Assembly: GCF_014839805.1 (NCBI RefSeq)
Contig: NC_051117.1
Location: forward strand, 2,046,001 to 2,110,000
Reading direction: 5' to 3'
DNA length: 64,000 nt
Origin: Manduca sexta
Lineage: Eukaryota; Arthropoda; Insecta; Lepidoptera; Sphingidae
Shown: positions 1 to 11,867 of the stretch, piece by piece
Layout of the letters: the number at the start of each line of letters is the position of its first letter
Position numbering within the stretch: the stretch's first letter is position 1
Program-made: the position numbers and the translations under genes
Notes under the pieces: model-generated
Database searches by the model: none
What the model was told of the DNA's origin: nothing
What the model saw: the letters and a program-made list of their open reading frames with translations, nothing else

Positions 1-229
1 TAAAGTTTAATGTTGATTCGAAAATTTCAATTTATTTAGCTATTTTTGTAGCTATACAGTACTATTTTCAAAAAGTGAATGCTTGTCTGCTCCTTGGGGT
101 CAAATATAAAAATATTCACACATAATAGTTTGTTAAAAAGGCCTTATTTCGTTAACACAGCGTCCTAATTAACGCTCTAAATCCAGCAATACGGTTCGCA
201 CACCGCAATTTAGGAGCTATCTATTTGAA

Positions 230-420
230 ATCACTACTTAGTATAAAACAAAGTCGCTTTCTCTGTCCCTATGTGTGCTTAAATCTTTAAAACTACGCAA
301 CGGATTTTGATGCAGTTTTTTTAATAGGTAGAGTAATTCAAGAGGAAGGTTTATATATAATAACATCCATTAAATAGTGGAGAAATATTGTACCCGTGCG
401 AAACCGGGGCGGGTCGCTAG
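230..420 (+). mobile_element. Helitron-like non-autonomous element, 3' end
   Basis: The segment ends in a GC-rich terminus (positions 392-416) followed by CTAG at 417-420 and then T, as expected for a Helitron 3' end (CTRR inserted before T). The upstream text about an amino-degenerate 'acggattttgatgcag' block resembles the internal part of other Helitron-like copies in this window. The 5' end is not clear. A short open frame starting inside it (396-590) is accidental. Confidence 0.5.
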
Positions 421-663
421 TTTATAATAAATATAGAAAAAAAATAAACATCATATTTCTTCAAGACGGTATCTTCACTTTGGTTATTATTATTTTTTTT
501 ATAATGTGGATATTATTTCGCAAATTTCATAATGAAAATTCCACTAAAATTGTTGATTGCGTGTATCTCCTCAAGTACACATCACTTTAATTATAAACTA
601 GCAAAATTACATAGACAATTTAATAATGAATATTATGATAGATCAGAATTTTCAATTTTTTTT

Positions 664-797
664 TAAATGAAATGATTTATTTGAACCATAAAATGGTATA
701 TATTTTTTAGATTCCGTCAATATTAACTCTACCATCAGTTCAGAAAGCAGTTCTCGGCTGAGAAGAAAGGGCAAGAAACTCTGGTTGAATTTAATTC
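664..797 (+). repeat. LINE 3'-end fragment (family shared with 45165-45300)
   Basis: The block around 708-776, containing TTAGATTCCGTCAATATTAA, recurs in reverse orientation at about 45165-45260. The shared segment and nearby AAATGA-rich text suggest a retroelement 3' untranslated region. It lies just upstream of the retrotransposon at 816 and does not belong to it. Confidence 0.5.
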
Positions 798-815
798 TAA
801 ATCTCTATATATTTC

Positions 816-3672
816 TTGGTACGCAATACGTTTAACCTGACAACTGATCACAACTTCAACGTGTGTCATATCAACGCGCAAAGTTTACCGAGTCACTATA
901 GTGACTTGCTTGAGACTTTTGTAGGTGCCAATATTCATGCCGTTCTGATTTCTGAGAGCTGGCTCAAACCTCACCTACCTTCCACTATCTACCCGCTTCC
1001 TGGTTTCGTTCTGATCAGAAATGATAGAACTGACAGGAGGGGGGGTGGGGTCGCTATATACTTACGTAGTGACTTCAAATATAAAATTGTAATCTCTTCC
1101 TCTGCACATCGTACTGCTCATGCGGAATTTCTTTTCCTCGAGGTTTGGGTCAAGGGAGTGAAAATCTTACTTGGTGTTATATACTGTCCCCCATCTCTCG
1201 ATTACTTCTCCAGTCTGGAATCAGTTCTGGAATCTTTAGGATCAGAATATGCTCATCACATCATCATGGGTGATTTAAATACCGATCTCCTTGCCCACTC
1301 CTCTCGTTCCGATAAACTCCTGAACATCCTTGATTCGGTTAAGCTACATGTCCTGCCATTGCAAGCTACCCACCATAATATGGATGGACACGATACTTGG
1401 CTCGACATCATTTTCACCTCTGCTCCTTCCCTTGTTTCCTCTCATGGTCAATTTCCTGCCCCTGGCTTCTCTCACCACGACCTCATCTATTTGTCCTACA
1501 CCCTAAAACCCCCCAAATTTCCCTCCAAGGTATTGCATTTGCGTAGTTTTGGTAGCATTGATGTGGAGAAGCTTGACAGTGATACTGCTAATTTTAAGTG
1601 GGATTATTTGTTTGCAGCTACTTCTATGGATGACAAAGTTGATATTTTTAACCGTTCTGTCACTGCTCTTTTCGACAAACATGCCCCTGTCAGGAAAATT
1701 AAGTTAAAGCGTCCCCCTGCACCATGGATGACTCGAGGGGTTCGGATGGCGATGAGACGAAGGGACCGGGCTTTTCGTCGATACAGGAAGGACCGCTCAG
1801 AGGAAAATTGGTGCCTTTTCAAAGCTTCAAGGAATCGGTGTAATCAGATGGTGCGCAACGCTAAACGCCGACATATTCTTAGCAATATATCTTTATCTTC
1901 TTTGGCCAGTATTTGGAGATTCCTTGGGACTCTAGGTATTGGCAAAGATAAGAACCTAGAATCCTTTGGGGCAACTATTGGTCTGGATGATTTAAATCGT
2001 CATTTCTCATCCGCTACTCCGTTAGATCACCAAACCAGGCGTCGTACCATAGGTTTTTTAGCTGGTCTCCCAAGGCCTAATATTGACCCCTTTCAATTTT
2101 CTCCAGTTTCGTTGGGTGAGATCAAAAGAGTAATCCTTTCCATTAAGTCCAATGCAATTGGTTGCGACAACATCAGTCGTCGTATGATAATCCCTATCCT
2201 AGATCACCTACTCCCAGTCATTTCGCACATCATTAATGGCTCCCTCACCTCTGGCATATTCCCGTCTCTATGGCGTAAAGCCATTGTAATTCCCCTTCCC
2301 AAAACCTCTAACCCTTCACATGCGAAACATTTCCGTCCAATATCCATTCTTCCTTTCCTCTCCAAAGTGCTTGAGGCCTGTGCACATAAACAGTTGTCAA
2401 GATTTGTGCACCAAAATGATCTGTTGTGTCCACTGCAATCCGGTTTCAGGTCTGGTCACAGCACTACCACAGCACTACTTAAAGTGACTGACGATATTAG
2501 GGCGGGCATGGAGGATGCCAAGGTCACTGTGTTGGCTTTGGTTGATTTCTCGAACGCCTTTAATACCGTCAGTCACGACATCCTTCTAGCCATCCTCTCC
2601 CACTTCTTGATCTCTCCTTCGGCTCTGGATTGGTTTTCTTCTTATCTTCAGGGACGCCAGCAGTTGGTGCGACTTGGCGATGACTCGTCCGGCTGGTGCC
2701 ATATCGAGTCTGGAGTCCCTCAAGGCGGCATTCTATCCCCATTATTGTTTTCTATCTTTATTAACCTCTTAACTTAAGAACTTCAATGTGCGTACCACCT
2801 GTATGCCGATGACTTGCAAATATACTCTAGGGATGGAGTAGATTGTGTAGCCGCGGCTGTGGACAGGGTGAATAGGGACCTAGCCAAAATTAAGATCTGG
2901 TCTGACAATTTCGGCTTATCTGTAAACCCTGCAAAATGCCAAGCAATTATTGTGGGTAGTCCAAGGATGATTTGCCGGTTGGATGGTACGACCATTCCGC
3001 CTGTTTTATTCAACGGCAATATCATTCCTTGGAGCTCCAGTGTTGTAGATCTCGGTTTGCACATCGACTCCACTCTGAGCTGGAGACCCCAGGTAACATC
3101 TGTCTGCCAAAGAGTCACCGGTACTCTTCGGACTCTATACCGCCTGAAGAACTTCCTCCTGCTCAAAACCAGGACTACGCTCGTGCAAGCCTTAATTCTC
3201 CCTGTAATCGACTATGGTGATGTATGCTATTTTGATCTGAATGCAGACCAACTCAACAAACTGGACCGACTTCTAAATAACTGCATTCGATTCGTGTATA
3301 ATCTCCGTAAATTTGATCACATTTCTTCCTACCGTCTTGATCTAAAATGGCTACCTATACGCCAGCGCCGTTCTTTGCGGGCACTAACCACTCTATTCTC
3401 TTTACTTACCTCCCCTACTCCTCCTACTTACTTATCCTCTAACTTCCAATACCTCTGTAATAGCCACGATAGGAATCTGCGCTCTTCTAGCAATCTTCTC
3501 CTTAAATGTCCATCTCATAGCTCTAACTTCACTCACTCTTCTTTCGCTATCCAATCTATTCTTCTATGGAATTCACTCCCCCTTTGAAATTAGAGCGGCT
3601 ACTTCTCGGCTTGCCTTCAAAAGGAGAGTACGGCAGCTTTTGTTAAAAGCAGCAGAAGAGTTGTCACTTTAA
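816..3672 (+). pseudogene. ORF2: endonuclease/reverse transcriptase with one stop and one frameshift
   Basis: The N-terminal part is an apurinic-type endonuclease, with motifs NAQSL, ISESWL, RRGGGVAIY, MGDLNTD, and SHHDLI near the end of the domain. The reverse transcriptase follows, with FRPISILP, LQSGFRSGHSTT, LVDFSNAFNTVSHD and GVPQGGILSPLLF. An in-frame TAA at 2775-2777 interrupts the protein just before the catalytic YADD box, whose codons are 2802-2813 in the same frame. The frame then runs to 3587, where a shift at a C/T run (about 3580-3586) moves the last 28 codons (EIRAATSRLAFKRR...) into another frame ending at TAA 3670-3672. No ATG is present at the opening of the frame. With only two lesions in about 950 codons, this is a recent but dead copy. 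Confidence 0.88.
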
Positions 3673-3955
3673 TTCTAAACTTTATATTATTAGTATATAC
3701 AAGTACATATTATATATTTATGTATTTATAATCTGTATTTTATGTATTTATAATATTACTTATATTATGTTTGTATTTAATATAGTTTTACATTATAGTT
3801 ACTTTTATGTATGTTTATGTATTATTAAATATCCTTATGCACCTACCTTATTTATCTCTGCACCACCCTTAGGTTGACTGGGAGAGAATGCCTTTGGCAT
3901 TAAGTCCGCCGATATACTTATTATGTATATAAAGTGCAAATAAATAAATAAATAA
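816..3955 (+). mobile_element. Non-LTR retrotransposon (jockey/CR1 group), nearly full-length ORF2
   Basis: The element begins where the reading frame opens and ends in an (AAAT)n tail at about 3939-3955. A 7-bp direct repeat ATATTTC flanks it (809-815 and 3956-3962), which I read as the target-site duplication. It carries endonuclease and reverse transcriptase but no visible ORF1, so it is 5' truncated close to the start of ORF2. About 280 bp of AT-rich 3' untranslated sequence follows the coding region. The exact clade cannot be settled by eye; the YADD box and the C-terminal 'LKWLPIRQRRSLRAL' motif fit CR1/L2-like or jockey-related LINEs. Confidence 0.85.
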
Positions 3956-4009
3956 ATATTTCCCGCTGTAACTCTCGCGCCGCCAAATATGGAATCAAAT
4001 TATTATCAA

Positions 4010-4252
4010 ACATCACGCGTCTATTCCGGAAGGGGTATGCAGAGGTGTAACCAGGGCACCCACTTATCACCAAGTGTGTTACGTCCCATGATGTGATAAG
4101 CTAGCCTATCGCCATACCAATCACAAATTTCAGATTCCGGGCAGATACTAAGAATAGCCCAAATATCACTTTGACCGACCCGGGATTTGAACCCAGGACC
4201 ACCGCTGCCGTACCGCGCCAGTACAACTACGCCACCGAGGCAATCAAAGCCG
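4010..4252 (-). mobile_element. tRNA-derived SINE, family B
   Basis: Read on the minus strand, the head starts near 4252 and contains an A-box-like GGCGTAGTTG and the B-box GGTTCAAATCC, followed by a body with 'gggctattcttagtatctg' and a tail ending near 'catcacgcg'. The same body recurs at 13985-14212 and 21421-21636. These heads are SINE promoters and not functional tRNA genes: the downstream half does not fold as a tRNA acceptor arm. Confidence 0.7.
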
Positions 4253-4568
4253 AATCAATTATTCAATGCCGTTTGCTGAAAAGAGTCTGAATATCTACTT
4301 AAAATCATTTCATAAAGCCGGTTATAAATTGCAAAAAAATATATCAATTGGCACAAAGCGATAGCCCTAAACAATGAATGTTTAGAAATGGCGCGAGATT
4401 ATTTCGCTTTTTAGTACAAAATAAATTGTCCCAAATTCACTATCATAGAGATTATTGTCAATAGAATACTACATATCTACATTATTTAACACAGATTGAG
4501 ATTCTTGCTAAGTACGGTCAAATAGTCATGAATACGAGCGTGTAAGCAGCTTATTGATTTAAATTATC

Positions 4569-4884
4569 GGCGATAGCTTAGGTGGATAAGGAACGGACTG
4601 CCAAGACGAATGTCCGTAGGTTCAAATCCCAAGGGCACCCCTGACTTTTCTAAAATTATGTGTGTTTTTTGTGAATGATCGCTTGCTTTAATGGTAAAGG
4701 AAAACATCATGAGGAAACCTTTATACCTAAGACGTGCTCTATAGAAATTTTAAGCGTTTGTGAAGTCTATCAATCCGCACTAGGCCAGCTTGGTGGACTA
4801 AGGCCTAATCCCTCTCAGTAGTAGAGGAGGCCCGTGCCCAGCAGTGGGAAAATATTATACTACAGGGCAGATATTATTATTATT
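4569..4884 (+). mobile_element. tRNA-derived SINE, family A, full length
   Basis: The head GGCGATAGCTTAGGTGG (A-box region) is followed by the B-box GGTTCAAATCC at about 4619. Next come the family body (AAAACATCATGAGGAAACC, ATCCGCACTAGGCCAG, TAGTAGAGGAGGCCCGTG) and an (ATT)n tail. At least six further copies occur in this window, on both strands. This copy defines the orientation of the family. Confidence 0.8.
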
Positions 4885-6789
4885 AAACAGCTTAAGAGAA
4901 AAGATTGGTTACACTCTTTGAGTGACCGCTCTATAGTTATAGAGTGCTCAACTTCTCAGGTATGCAGGTTTCCACATGATGTTTTGTTCACTGGCAACCT
5001 TATTCTTAGATTAAATATCCAGCATAATCCGTATACAAAACTACGACGGTAGTATAAACGTTGACATACTGATAAGTGTCTAAATAATTAGCGACCATAA
5101 TCTTAAACAATCAGAGTATAAAACTGCAAATACCTGTTACTCGTATGGCAGATTAATTGAAATAATGTAACTTGTTCTAGCTTCGAAGAAGGCAAATTTA
5201 TTTGCAAAACAACACTACAATGCGGCAAATTGCTTGTAACTATGTTTCTTGGGGGCAGAAGTACTGGTTTATTTTTGAAGTGAAACTTCTTTGGAATCGT
5301 TGTGATTTGAAAATCGAATCACAATATTTGAAAAAGGAACAGCGTTCAACCAGCCTGCATGCTATTTTGCATTCTTTTATTATTTTGTTAGTATGTGTTT
5401 AATACGTGTTTGCGCCTGCGTATCACAAAGCTCTAGTATAAAGCAAGCGTGTTGTATTATTTGTGTATTTAATTTATTTAATTTGTGTTAATCTCACTAA
5501 TAAATTAATTTTGCAAGTATGTTTTAGTATTATGCAAAAATAATAAACCTTACATTTATCCAAATACTCTATATCCGACCCAATCCCTCATAGGCTATTT
5601 TTCAGAGGTTTCACTTCTGGCCTGTGTGAATTGCACACACACTTTTTCAAATGATTCACAAAATCATTACATGTGTAGGTTTTTGTAGATAATAATATTG
5701 TCTGTGGCTCACAAAACTATTGACGGAGGGGGACAGCGATTTCATTTGCGATTTGCGAAAGCACTTGATTCTCGTCCACAGCGGGCAGGCAGCTACGAGC
5801 AGCTCATGCTGCTCCACACGTTAGGCACGCGTTGTCATACACATTCACTAACTTTAGCAAACATGAAGAGGAGCCATTCGGTACTCAATGTCGTTTCACA
5901 CAAACACAAAGTGTGTATTGTCGCAGTTTCCGACTTTATTGACACGCGTAACACCGGGTTATTTTGTAATAGAGTGTTTATCATTATCGCGATGTTTACT
6001 GTATAGAATAATAATAAAATAAAGATAACGAATATCAGGAAAAAACTAAAAGGTCACAAACAGAAATTGGTTGTTCGACGATTCCCACAAATTGGCAATT
6101 TTGGAAAGGGTCATTATTTTATTAAGAGTGCGAAATGTGGGTTCTAATAACAGACGTTAACCGCTAGTCATCCAAACAGGGCTATAGACTATACGCTTTC
6201 ATTTGATGAAATTAACATAAACTATTGGCCAGGTATGACCAGTATTCCCTGGAAAAAAAATATGTATTTTTCCTCGATGTTTATTTGTTATTGGAGTCCC
6301 GCTTATCGCGGTATTCAAACATGCATATAATTGAATGTTGGAAAAGAGACGATGTTTGTGATGTAGTAAAGATAATGTCGGACTGAAATATTTCTGTTGG
6401 TTTACTCGCTTATGAGAACGATGTCGTATTTCAATCGTTTCGTGATGTCCTTACGTTAGGTTGTAGTAGAAGGCTAGGCAGAGGGGTAGACTAAAGTAAA
6501 TAGTTGAAGATTTTTAGTGCCAAAGATATGAATGTATGTATATAAACACCGATGAAATTCCTTTATATTATTTGCTTATAACTACGTAGACTTCTAACAA
6601 ACTTTAATTTTTATAGTACTACTAGAAAGTTAGTAAGGATAAGAGAAGATAAACATAACCAGGAATTACTATGCTTAAAATATTGATAGTTAAAAAAATG
6701 TCAACAGGAGATTTATATACGGCTACTGCTATACCTGTAACCGATGTGAAGTGAGCTCCAGATATAGCATCAACTCACCATTAATTACC
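4885..6789. other. Unassigned intergenic DNA
   Basis: AT-rich sequence without an identifiable gene. A 102-codon open frame on the plus strand (5698-6006) is slightly GC-richer than its surroundings but has no recognisable domain, signal peptide or splice context; I do not call it a gene. Confidence 0.4.
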
Positions 6790-6965
6790 CCTCCCCAAAC
6801 ATAATTGTACCGGCTGTTTTGAAACCAGATATAAACAAACTGATTCCGAAACGCGACACATTTCGTGAGCTAAACTATGGCGGGTTTTACACCTTGTGTA
6901 CGGTGCTCGCTATCTGGGCGGATACGAATATCCTAAGCCTACGTATACGCACTTGGGGTTGCAGG
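6790..6965 (+). mobile_element. SINE family D fragment
   Basis: It contains ATGGCGGGTTTTACACCTTG and a neighbouring 'gtgctcgctat' block, which recur at 18508-18866 (plus strand), 25085-25320 (minus strand) and 48050-48120. The 5' part is diverged. Confidence 0.45.
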
Positions 6966-7179
6966 AATTACGAAATTACGTAAAGCTACATAATGATAAC
7001 AGAAATAAAATTGAATTTGTAAACAGTGCCATCTATCTTCTGTTGTAGGTAATTACAAATTATTTAGCCTGTGCAAGTTAGAAGCCAGTATGAAAGAGAC
7101 GCCTACTTTGCGGAGTTGTATTTGTTCTGTTGCAATGAACAAATGTGGTTGATATTTATTATTATAATAAATAGCATTA

Positions 7180-7265
7180 GCAAGAAAAACTTGAAGACTA
7201 CCGGCATTTTTACCGGTACCTAAACAATTTTTTAAAATACCCGCGGAGCTGCGGGTAAAACCTAG
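7180..7265 (+). mobile_element. Possible Helitron 3' end
   Basis: A short palindrome ACCCGCGGAGCTGCGGGT (7239-7256) lies just before CTAG at 7262-7265, followed by T. Hairpin plus CTAG matches the Helitron 3' signature, but no 5' end is visible. Confidence 0.35.
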
Positions 7266-7756
7266 TTTACAATATTACCACCCATCTTATATCTCTACTC
7301 CATCTATCATAAGTAATTGAATCCGTTCGCAGTTCCTGTGTTTATTTGTAAGAAATATAGAAATTATAAATAAATAAATATCTTTATAAGCATGCATTTA
7401 TAACGGTAGAATAGAGATAAAACGTTGTGTAGAACAGTGCCTAGTTAAAAAGTACAAGCACCAAGACTTTTCAGTGACTCTTTTGATATTATATGTCTTG
7501 TAGGCACTTTTTTGTATCAGAATAACTACTAAATGCCTACGATAAATAACTGAATCCAGTAACTATTATTGTAACATAACAAATATAAGAATCTGGCCTA
7601 AATAGTCAGGCGCTTTCTTGACATGTCTAACTTCAATAGTGTCTTTAGGAACACTAATTTCACATACAATAATGAAAATTAAAATTTACTTGTAAAGGCC
7701 GAAAAAAGTCTTAATATTTAGACTTAACATTCGAGGTTACTCACATTACTTTACTG

Positions 7757-8051
7757 GTTGTAGGTCTCTCATATGTTAGGCTCCGCCTGGGTAGGTACCA
7801 CCGCAATGTCTATTTCTACCGCAGCAGTATTTAGTCACTGTTGTTTTCTAGTTTGAAAGGCATTGTAGCTAGTGTAACTACTGGACATAATAAGTCTGAA
7901 CATCCCATGTCTCAAGATGGCGAGCGCAGTGGAATACCAAACAACAATACCTCGTAATTCAGGGTGTTAGATGGTGTTTATGCTGTTTATAGTCGGTCGT
8001 ATCGATTACCATCAGACAAAAGCTCGTCTCGTCATTCACAGCAATATAAAA
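7757..8051 (+). mobile_element. SINE family C copy
   Basis: The body includes CGCCTGGGTAGGTACCACCG, AACTACTGGACATAATAAG and GGCGAGCGCAGTGGAATACC, and it ends near an A-rich tail after CTCGTCTCGTCATTCA. The same order of blocks is seen at 9080-9699, 13387-13690, 36629-36875 and 48155-48330. Confidence 0.7.
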
Positions 8052-8306
8052 ATATCTACATTAACATGTAATTAATGAGTAGTCAGGATGGGTTCAGTAA
8101 ACCTTTGTCTTTCTGACTCATTGATGCACTGAGAATTGTTACAAATTCGCAGATACCCGAGCAATTGCATAATGTGATCGGGCGTGATGCCAACAACCAC
8201 AATTAAACGTGGAAAGTTTTACGGTTCGATCGTAAAATTCCATCATAACCCAAACTAATTCTGATGTGATAGAAAAATACGATACAAGCGATGATAGCCT
8301 AGTATA

Positions 8307-8951
8307 CAGGGTCATTTTGACATTGGGTTACTAAATGATACCACATACTCGTCTTCACTTTTGCTGACATTGTGCCAAAAATCATCCATTATAATAAAAT
8401 AAATAATATCAGCCCTGTATTATATACTTGCCCACTGCTGAGCACGGGCCTCCTCTACTACTGAGAGGGATTAGGCCTTAGTCCACCACACTGGCCTAGT
8501 GCGGATTGGTAGACTACACACACCCGCGAAATTCCTATAGAGAACTTCTCAGGTATGCAGGTTTCCTCACGATGTTTTCCTTCGCCGTTAAAGCAAACGA
8601 TAATTCACAAATATAATTCAAAAATCATCCATTAATAACTAATATTTTCATCCAACATCCTGGTTTTAGTATTCTGATTTTTTGATCATTTTGTAGTTTA
8701 ATGCATATGGTGTATGCGTGAGTGTATTTTTGACTAAAAGTATGCTGTTGCCGCTGTGATGAATTCTCTTAGAGTAGAAGTAGTGGCATTAGAGCGCGTA
8801 AAATTTAAATTGCTTTTTAATGATATTTATTTAGTTCAAAACTTACACTTTTTATTTTATATCTACGGCTTGAGTAACTTATTGTTAAGCGTTATTTCCA
8901 AGTAGATAAGTATGTGGTTTCATTTAATCACTCAATGTCAAAATGATCCTG
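8307..8951. mobile_element. TIR-type MITE (family M1) split by a SINE
   Basis: The terminal inverted repeats are CAGGGTCATTTTGACATTG at 8307 and its imperfect complement ending at 8951 (GTCAAAATGATCCTG). TA or TATA flanks both ends. Without the nested SINE (8392-8628) and its target duplication the element is about 390 bp, like the copies at 9802-10189 and 41778-42182. The TA flanks suggest a Tc1/mariner-type transposase as mobiliser. Confidence 0.7.
8392..8628 (-). mobile_element. SINE family A inserted in the M1 MITE, 16-bp target duplication
   Basis: This copy lacks the tRNA-like head. It is flanked by a perfect 16-bp direct repeat, CAAAAATCATCCATTA, at 8376-8391 and 8629-8644. The repeat lies inside the MITE, so the SINE inserted later. 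Confidence 0.8.
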
Positions 8952-8952
8952 T

Positions 8953-9079
8953 ATAACGGATTGCCGAGACGAATGTCCAAAAGTTCAAATCCCAAAGACA
9001 TACACTTCTTACTTTTCTAATGTTATATGTGTTTTCTTTGTGAATTATTGCTTCCTTTAACATTGAAGGAAAACATCGT
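8953..9079 (+). mobile_element. SINE family A, truncated
   Basis: It begins inside the head (ACGGATTGCCGAGACGAATG), retains a mutated B-box (AGTTCAAATCCC), and breaks off after AAGGAAAACATCGTCTC, where a family C SINE begins. Confidence 0.6.
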
Positions 9080-9699
9080 CTCTTATATGTGAGAGTCAGT
9101 CTGGGTAGGTACTACCGCAATGTATATTTCTGCCGCCAAGCAGCAATGTGTAGTCACTTTTATGTTCCGCTTTGAAGGACATTATAGCCAATGTAACTAC
9201 TGGACATAATAAGACTTAGCATCTCATGTCTCAGGATGACGAGCGCAGTAGAATATCAAACAATACTTTGTACTTAATTTAAATGTCGCCTGTCCCTCGC
9301 CTATCCAGATTATATAACCGAATTGTAGAAAAATCTAATTGTATTGACATATTTAATGACTCGCTTTCTATCTTCAAAAGAAAATATTGAACTCGCTTGT
9401 TGAAACCTAAATCTAGTTTTATATTCAGTCTTATATTTAGAGTATATTGCACTTATGGTGCAGCCAATTGTTTACTGGTATGTAATAATATGTTCATGCT
9501 ATGACAGCCTGTAATTAAAACTGCACTGCAGCAATTATTTACTGTAATGTTACAAATAGTTATGTATGGTGTATGTTTTGTTGGTTGTCCAAATAAATAA
9601 ATAAATAAATTGTTGGATGGTGTTTCTATTGTTTATGGGCTATCGCTTACCATCAGATGAACGACCAGCTCATCTCGTCATTCAAAGCAATAACAAAAA
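9080..9699 (+). mobile_element. SINE family C split by a LINE 3' fragment
   Basis: The left part (9080-9272) runs from 'gagagtcagtctgggtagg' to CAATACTTTGTA. The right part resumes at 9611 with TGTTGGATGGTGTTTCTAT and continues to the end of the family consensus near 9699. The intervening 9273-9610 is foreign. Confidence 0.7.
9273..9610 (+). mobile_element. 5'-truncated non-LTR retrotransposon, 3' end
   Basis: The first 120 bp read as the end of a LINE ORF2 (RLYNRIVEKSN, then SIFKRKY). An AT-rich untranslated region and a tail of AAAT repeats (about 9591-9610) follow. It interrupts the SINE at 9080-9699. Confidence 0.6.
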
Positions 9700-9801
9700 C
9701 CTATCACTAGAATATGTCCTATGTCTCCTGATACTAACCTAAGTATAAAATTATGTTTACCACCCAATCTGTGGCCAATCAATGTTTTTTCTTTCTTTCT
9801 A

Positions 9802-10189
9802 CAGTCATTTTGACATTTCGTTACTAAATGAAACCACATACTTATCTACTTGGAAACAACACTTTACAATAAGTTATTTGCGCCTTTGACATAAAATAAA
9901 AAAGTGTAAGTTTCACACAAAATAAATGATAATAAAAAGTAATTTTAACTTTACGCACCCTAATGCCACCACTACTATAAGAGAATTCATTGCAGTGCCA
10001 ACATTATACTTTCAATCAGAAATACACTCACGCACACGTCATATTCGCATTAAACTACAAAATGATAAAAAAATCAGAAAACTAAAACCAGGATTTTTGG
10101 TGAAAATATTCGTTATTAATGGATGAGTTTTGACAGAATGTCAGCAAAGGTGTGGTTTTATTTAGTAACGCAATGTAAAAATGACCCTG
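9802..10189. mobile_element. M1 MITE copy
   Basis: It has the same terminal repeats as 8307-8951: left CAGTCATTTTGACATTTCG, right CAATGTAAAAATGACCCTG, followed by TA. The internal open frame at 9926-10126 is chance. Confidence 0.7.
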
Positions 10190-10511
10190 TATGTGTCTCT
10201 TCCATATTATTATTACTGTCTATTGACGTCAATCATTGTAGAAAGGTAATTTGTTCACGGCCCCTGGTCTCAAGGTAACAATCGCAGTGCTGTGCTTTGC
10301 ATTTCAATTTTCATGGCAGTATTACCTACTCCTTATAGTCAGACGTTATTATCAGGCGGGCCGTTGGTTCTACCATGATGTAATTTCGAAAAATATTGCT
10401 ATAAATTTCTTAATGACATCTAACCGTTTTTTATACAGAGATTTATAAATTAATTTATTTATTAATACGTAAACTATAGTACATACAAAACAATTTAAAA
10501 GTCTATATACC

Positions 10512-10675
10512 AGTAGCTTTTGCTCGCAGCTCCGTTCGCGTGCTAAAGTTATTTCAGAATAAAAGGTAACCTAAGCACTCAATGAGTAATGTAGCTTCCC
10601 AGTAGTGAAAAATAATTTAAAATCAGATTAGTAGCTCCTGAGATTAGTGTGTGCAACAATCAAAGCTTCAGCTTT
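10512..10675 (-). mobile_element. Degraded Helitron-like element
   Basis: The plus strand reads AGTAGCTTTTGCTCGCAGC, the reverse complement of a mutated Helitron 3' end (CTAG changed to CTAC). The far side has 'aagcttcagctttatat', similar in reverse to the 5' start of the Helitron at 27633. Confidence 0.45.
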
Positions 10676-10774
10676 ATATTTCAGTATTTTATACAAAATA
10701 TATAAATAAATACAGAGATCGTATTATCAACTTATTGTTTCAAAAATAATCAGTCTGGATGAATAAAACACTAA

Positions 10775-11034
10775 CCCCCTTATTCATAAACCTTTTTTAT
10801 CGAACGACCGAGTAAGCCTGTGATAACAAGTCTGTTTCTCAGTGCTGACGGCATGGCAGTCTTCGCAGTGCGTAGACGTAGGGCCGTTGTGATTGGCTAA
10901 TATTGAAATACAACAATAATAACCAATCACAACGGCCCTATATCTATTTCTCAGATCCGTTGGGCACTGAGAAACAGGCTTGTTATCACAGCTTTACTCC
11001 GTCCTTAGATAAAAAACGTTTATGAATAAGGGGG
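10775..11034. mobile_element. MITE with CCCCCTTATTCATAAAC terminal repeats
   Basis: Left end CCCCCTTATTCATAAAC, right end GTTTATGAATAAGGGGG. The inverted arms continue inward (TGTGATAACAAGTCTGTTTC against GAAACAGGCTTGTTATCACA, and AGGGCCGTTGTGATTGG against CCAATCACAACGGCCCT). It has no coding capacity. Confidence 0.75.
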
Positions 11035-11420
11035 TTAATCTATAAGCAATATTATTTCTACCAAAAAAAATAATAGCAATTGTGTAACTCAACGTATTCT
11101 TAGAACGACCGGAACTTTTTGCATTATGTTTTATAGGTAGAATTGCTTTTTTGTGTTCCTGTGAATAACCTAGAGGCGAGGAGGAAATCAGAAAATTACT
11201 TATTACACATTTATATTTGAAATAGTTCTCTTATATCAAAAAATTTATACAGTTAATAATCGTCTTTAGACCAATGTAAATAAAGGTTATGGTAAGATTT
11301 TTAGCAACGTTGACGGTAACGCATAAAAATTGCATACAGACTGAATAAATAGCTTACACATAACAATACGGCATATACAGTGCGAAATAAATACAATAAA
11401 ATCACAATGAATTTGAATTA

Positions 11421-11741
11421 ATAATAATAATATCAGCCCTGTATTATATACTTGCCCACTGCTGAGCACGGGCCTCCTCTACTACTGAGAGGGATTAGGC
11501 CTTAGTCCACCACGTTGGCCTAGTGCGGATTGGTAGACTTCATACTCCCTCAAAATTCCTATAGAAAACTCAGATGTGCAGGTTACCTTACGACATTTTC
11601 CTTCACCGTTAAAGCAAGCGATAATTCACAATTAATACACACATCATTTTTTAGAATAATCAGAGGTGTGTGCCCTCGGGGTTTGAACCTGCGGACATTC
11701 TTCTCGGCTGTCCGTTCCACAGACAAATAAGCTATCGCCGC
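11421..11741 (-). mobile_element. SINE family A, full length
   Basis: The 3' tail (ATT-type) is at 11421-11431 and the tRNA-like head at about 11700-11741 (plus-strand AAGCTATCGCCGC). The B-box (plus-strand GGTTTGAACC) is present in slightly altered form. Confidence 0.7.
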
Positions 11742-11867
11742 TTTTATATGAAATTGAATTGCTATTCACCAAACAATGTTAGAATTTCTCTCCAAAACAA
11801 AGTAGCGTACACAGAAACACGGAAACGATCCGCAGTACATTGTTACAATTACAGCTCGATGGAAGTA

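Noticed and set aside
1604..1822. Minus-strand frame within the LINE
   Set aside because: It is a shadow of the ORF2 coding sequence on the other strand.
4185..4252. tRNA gene suggested by A-box and B-box
   Set aside because: The boxes belong to the head of a repeated SINE with several copies; the sequence after the B-box does not close an acceptor stem.
5698..6006. 102-codon plus-strand open frame as a possible gene
   Set aside because: No domain, no convincing splice borders and no neighbouring exon; length is possible by chance.
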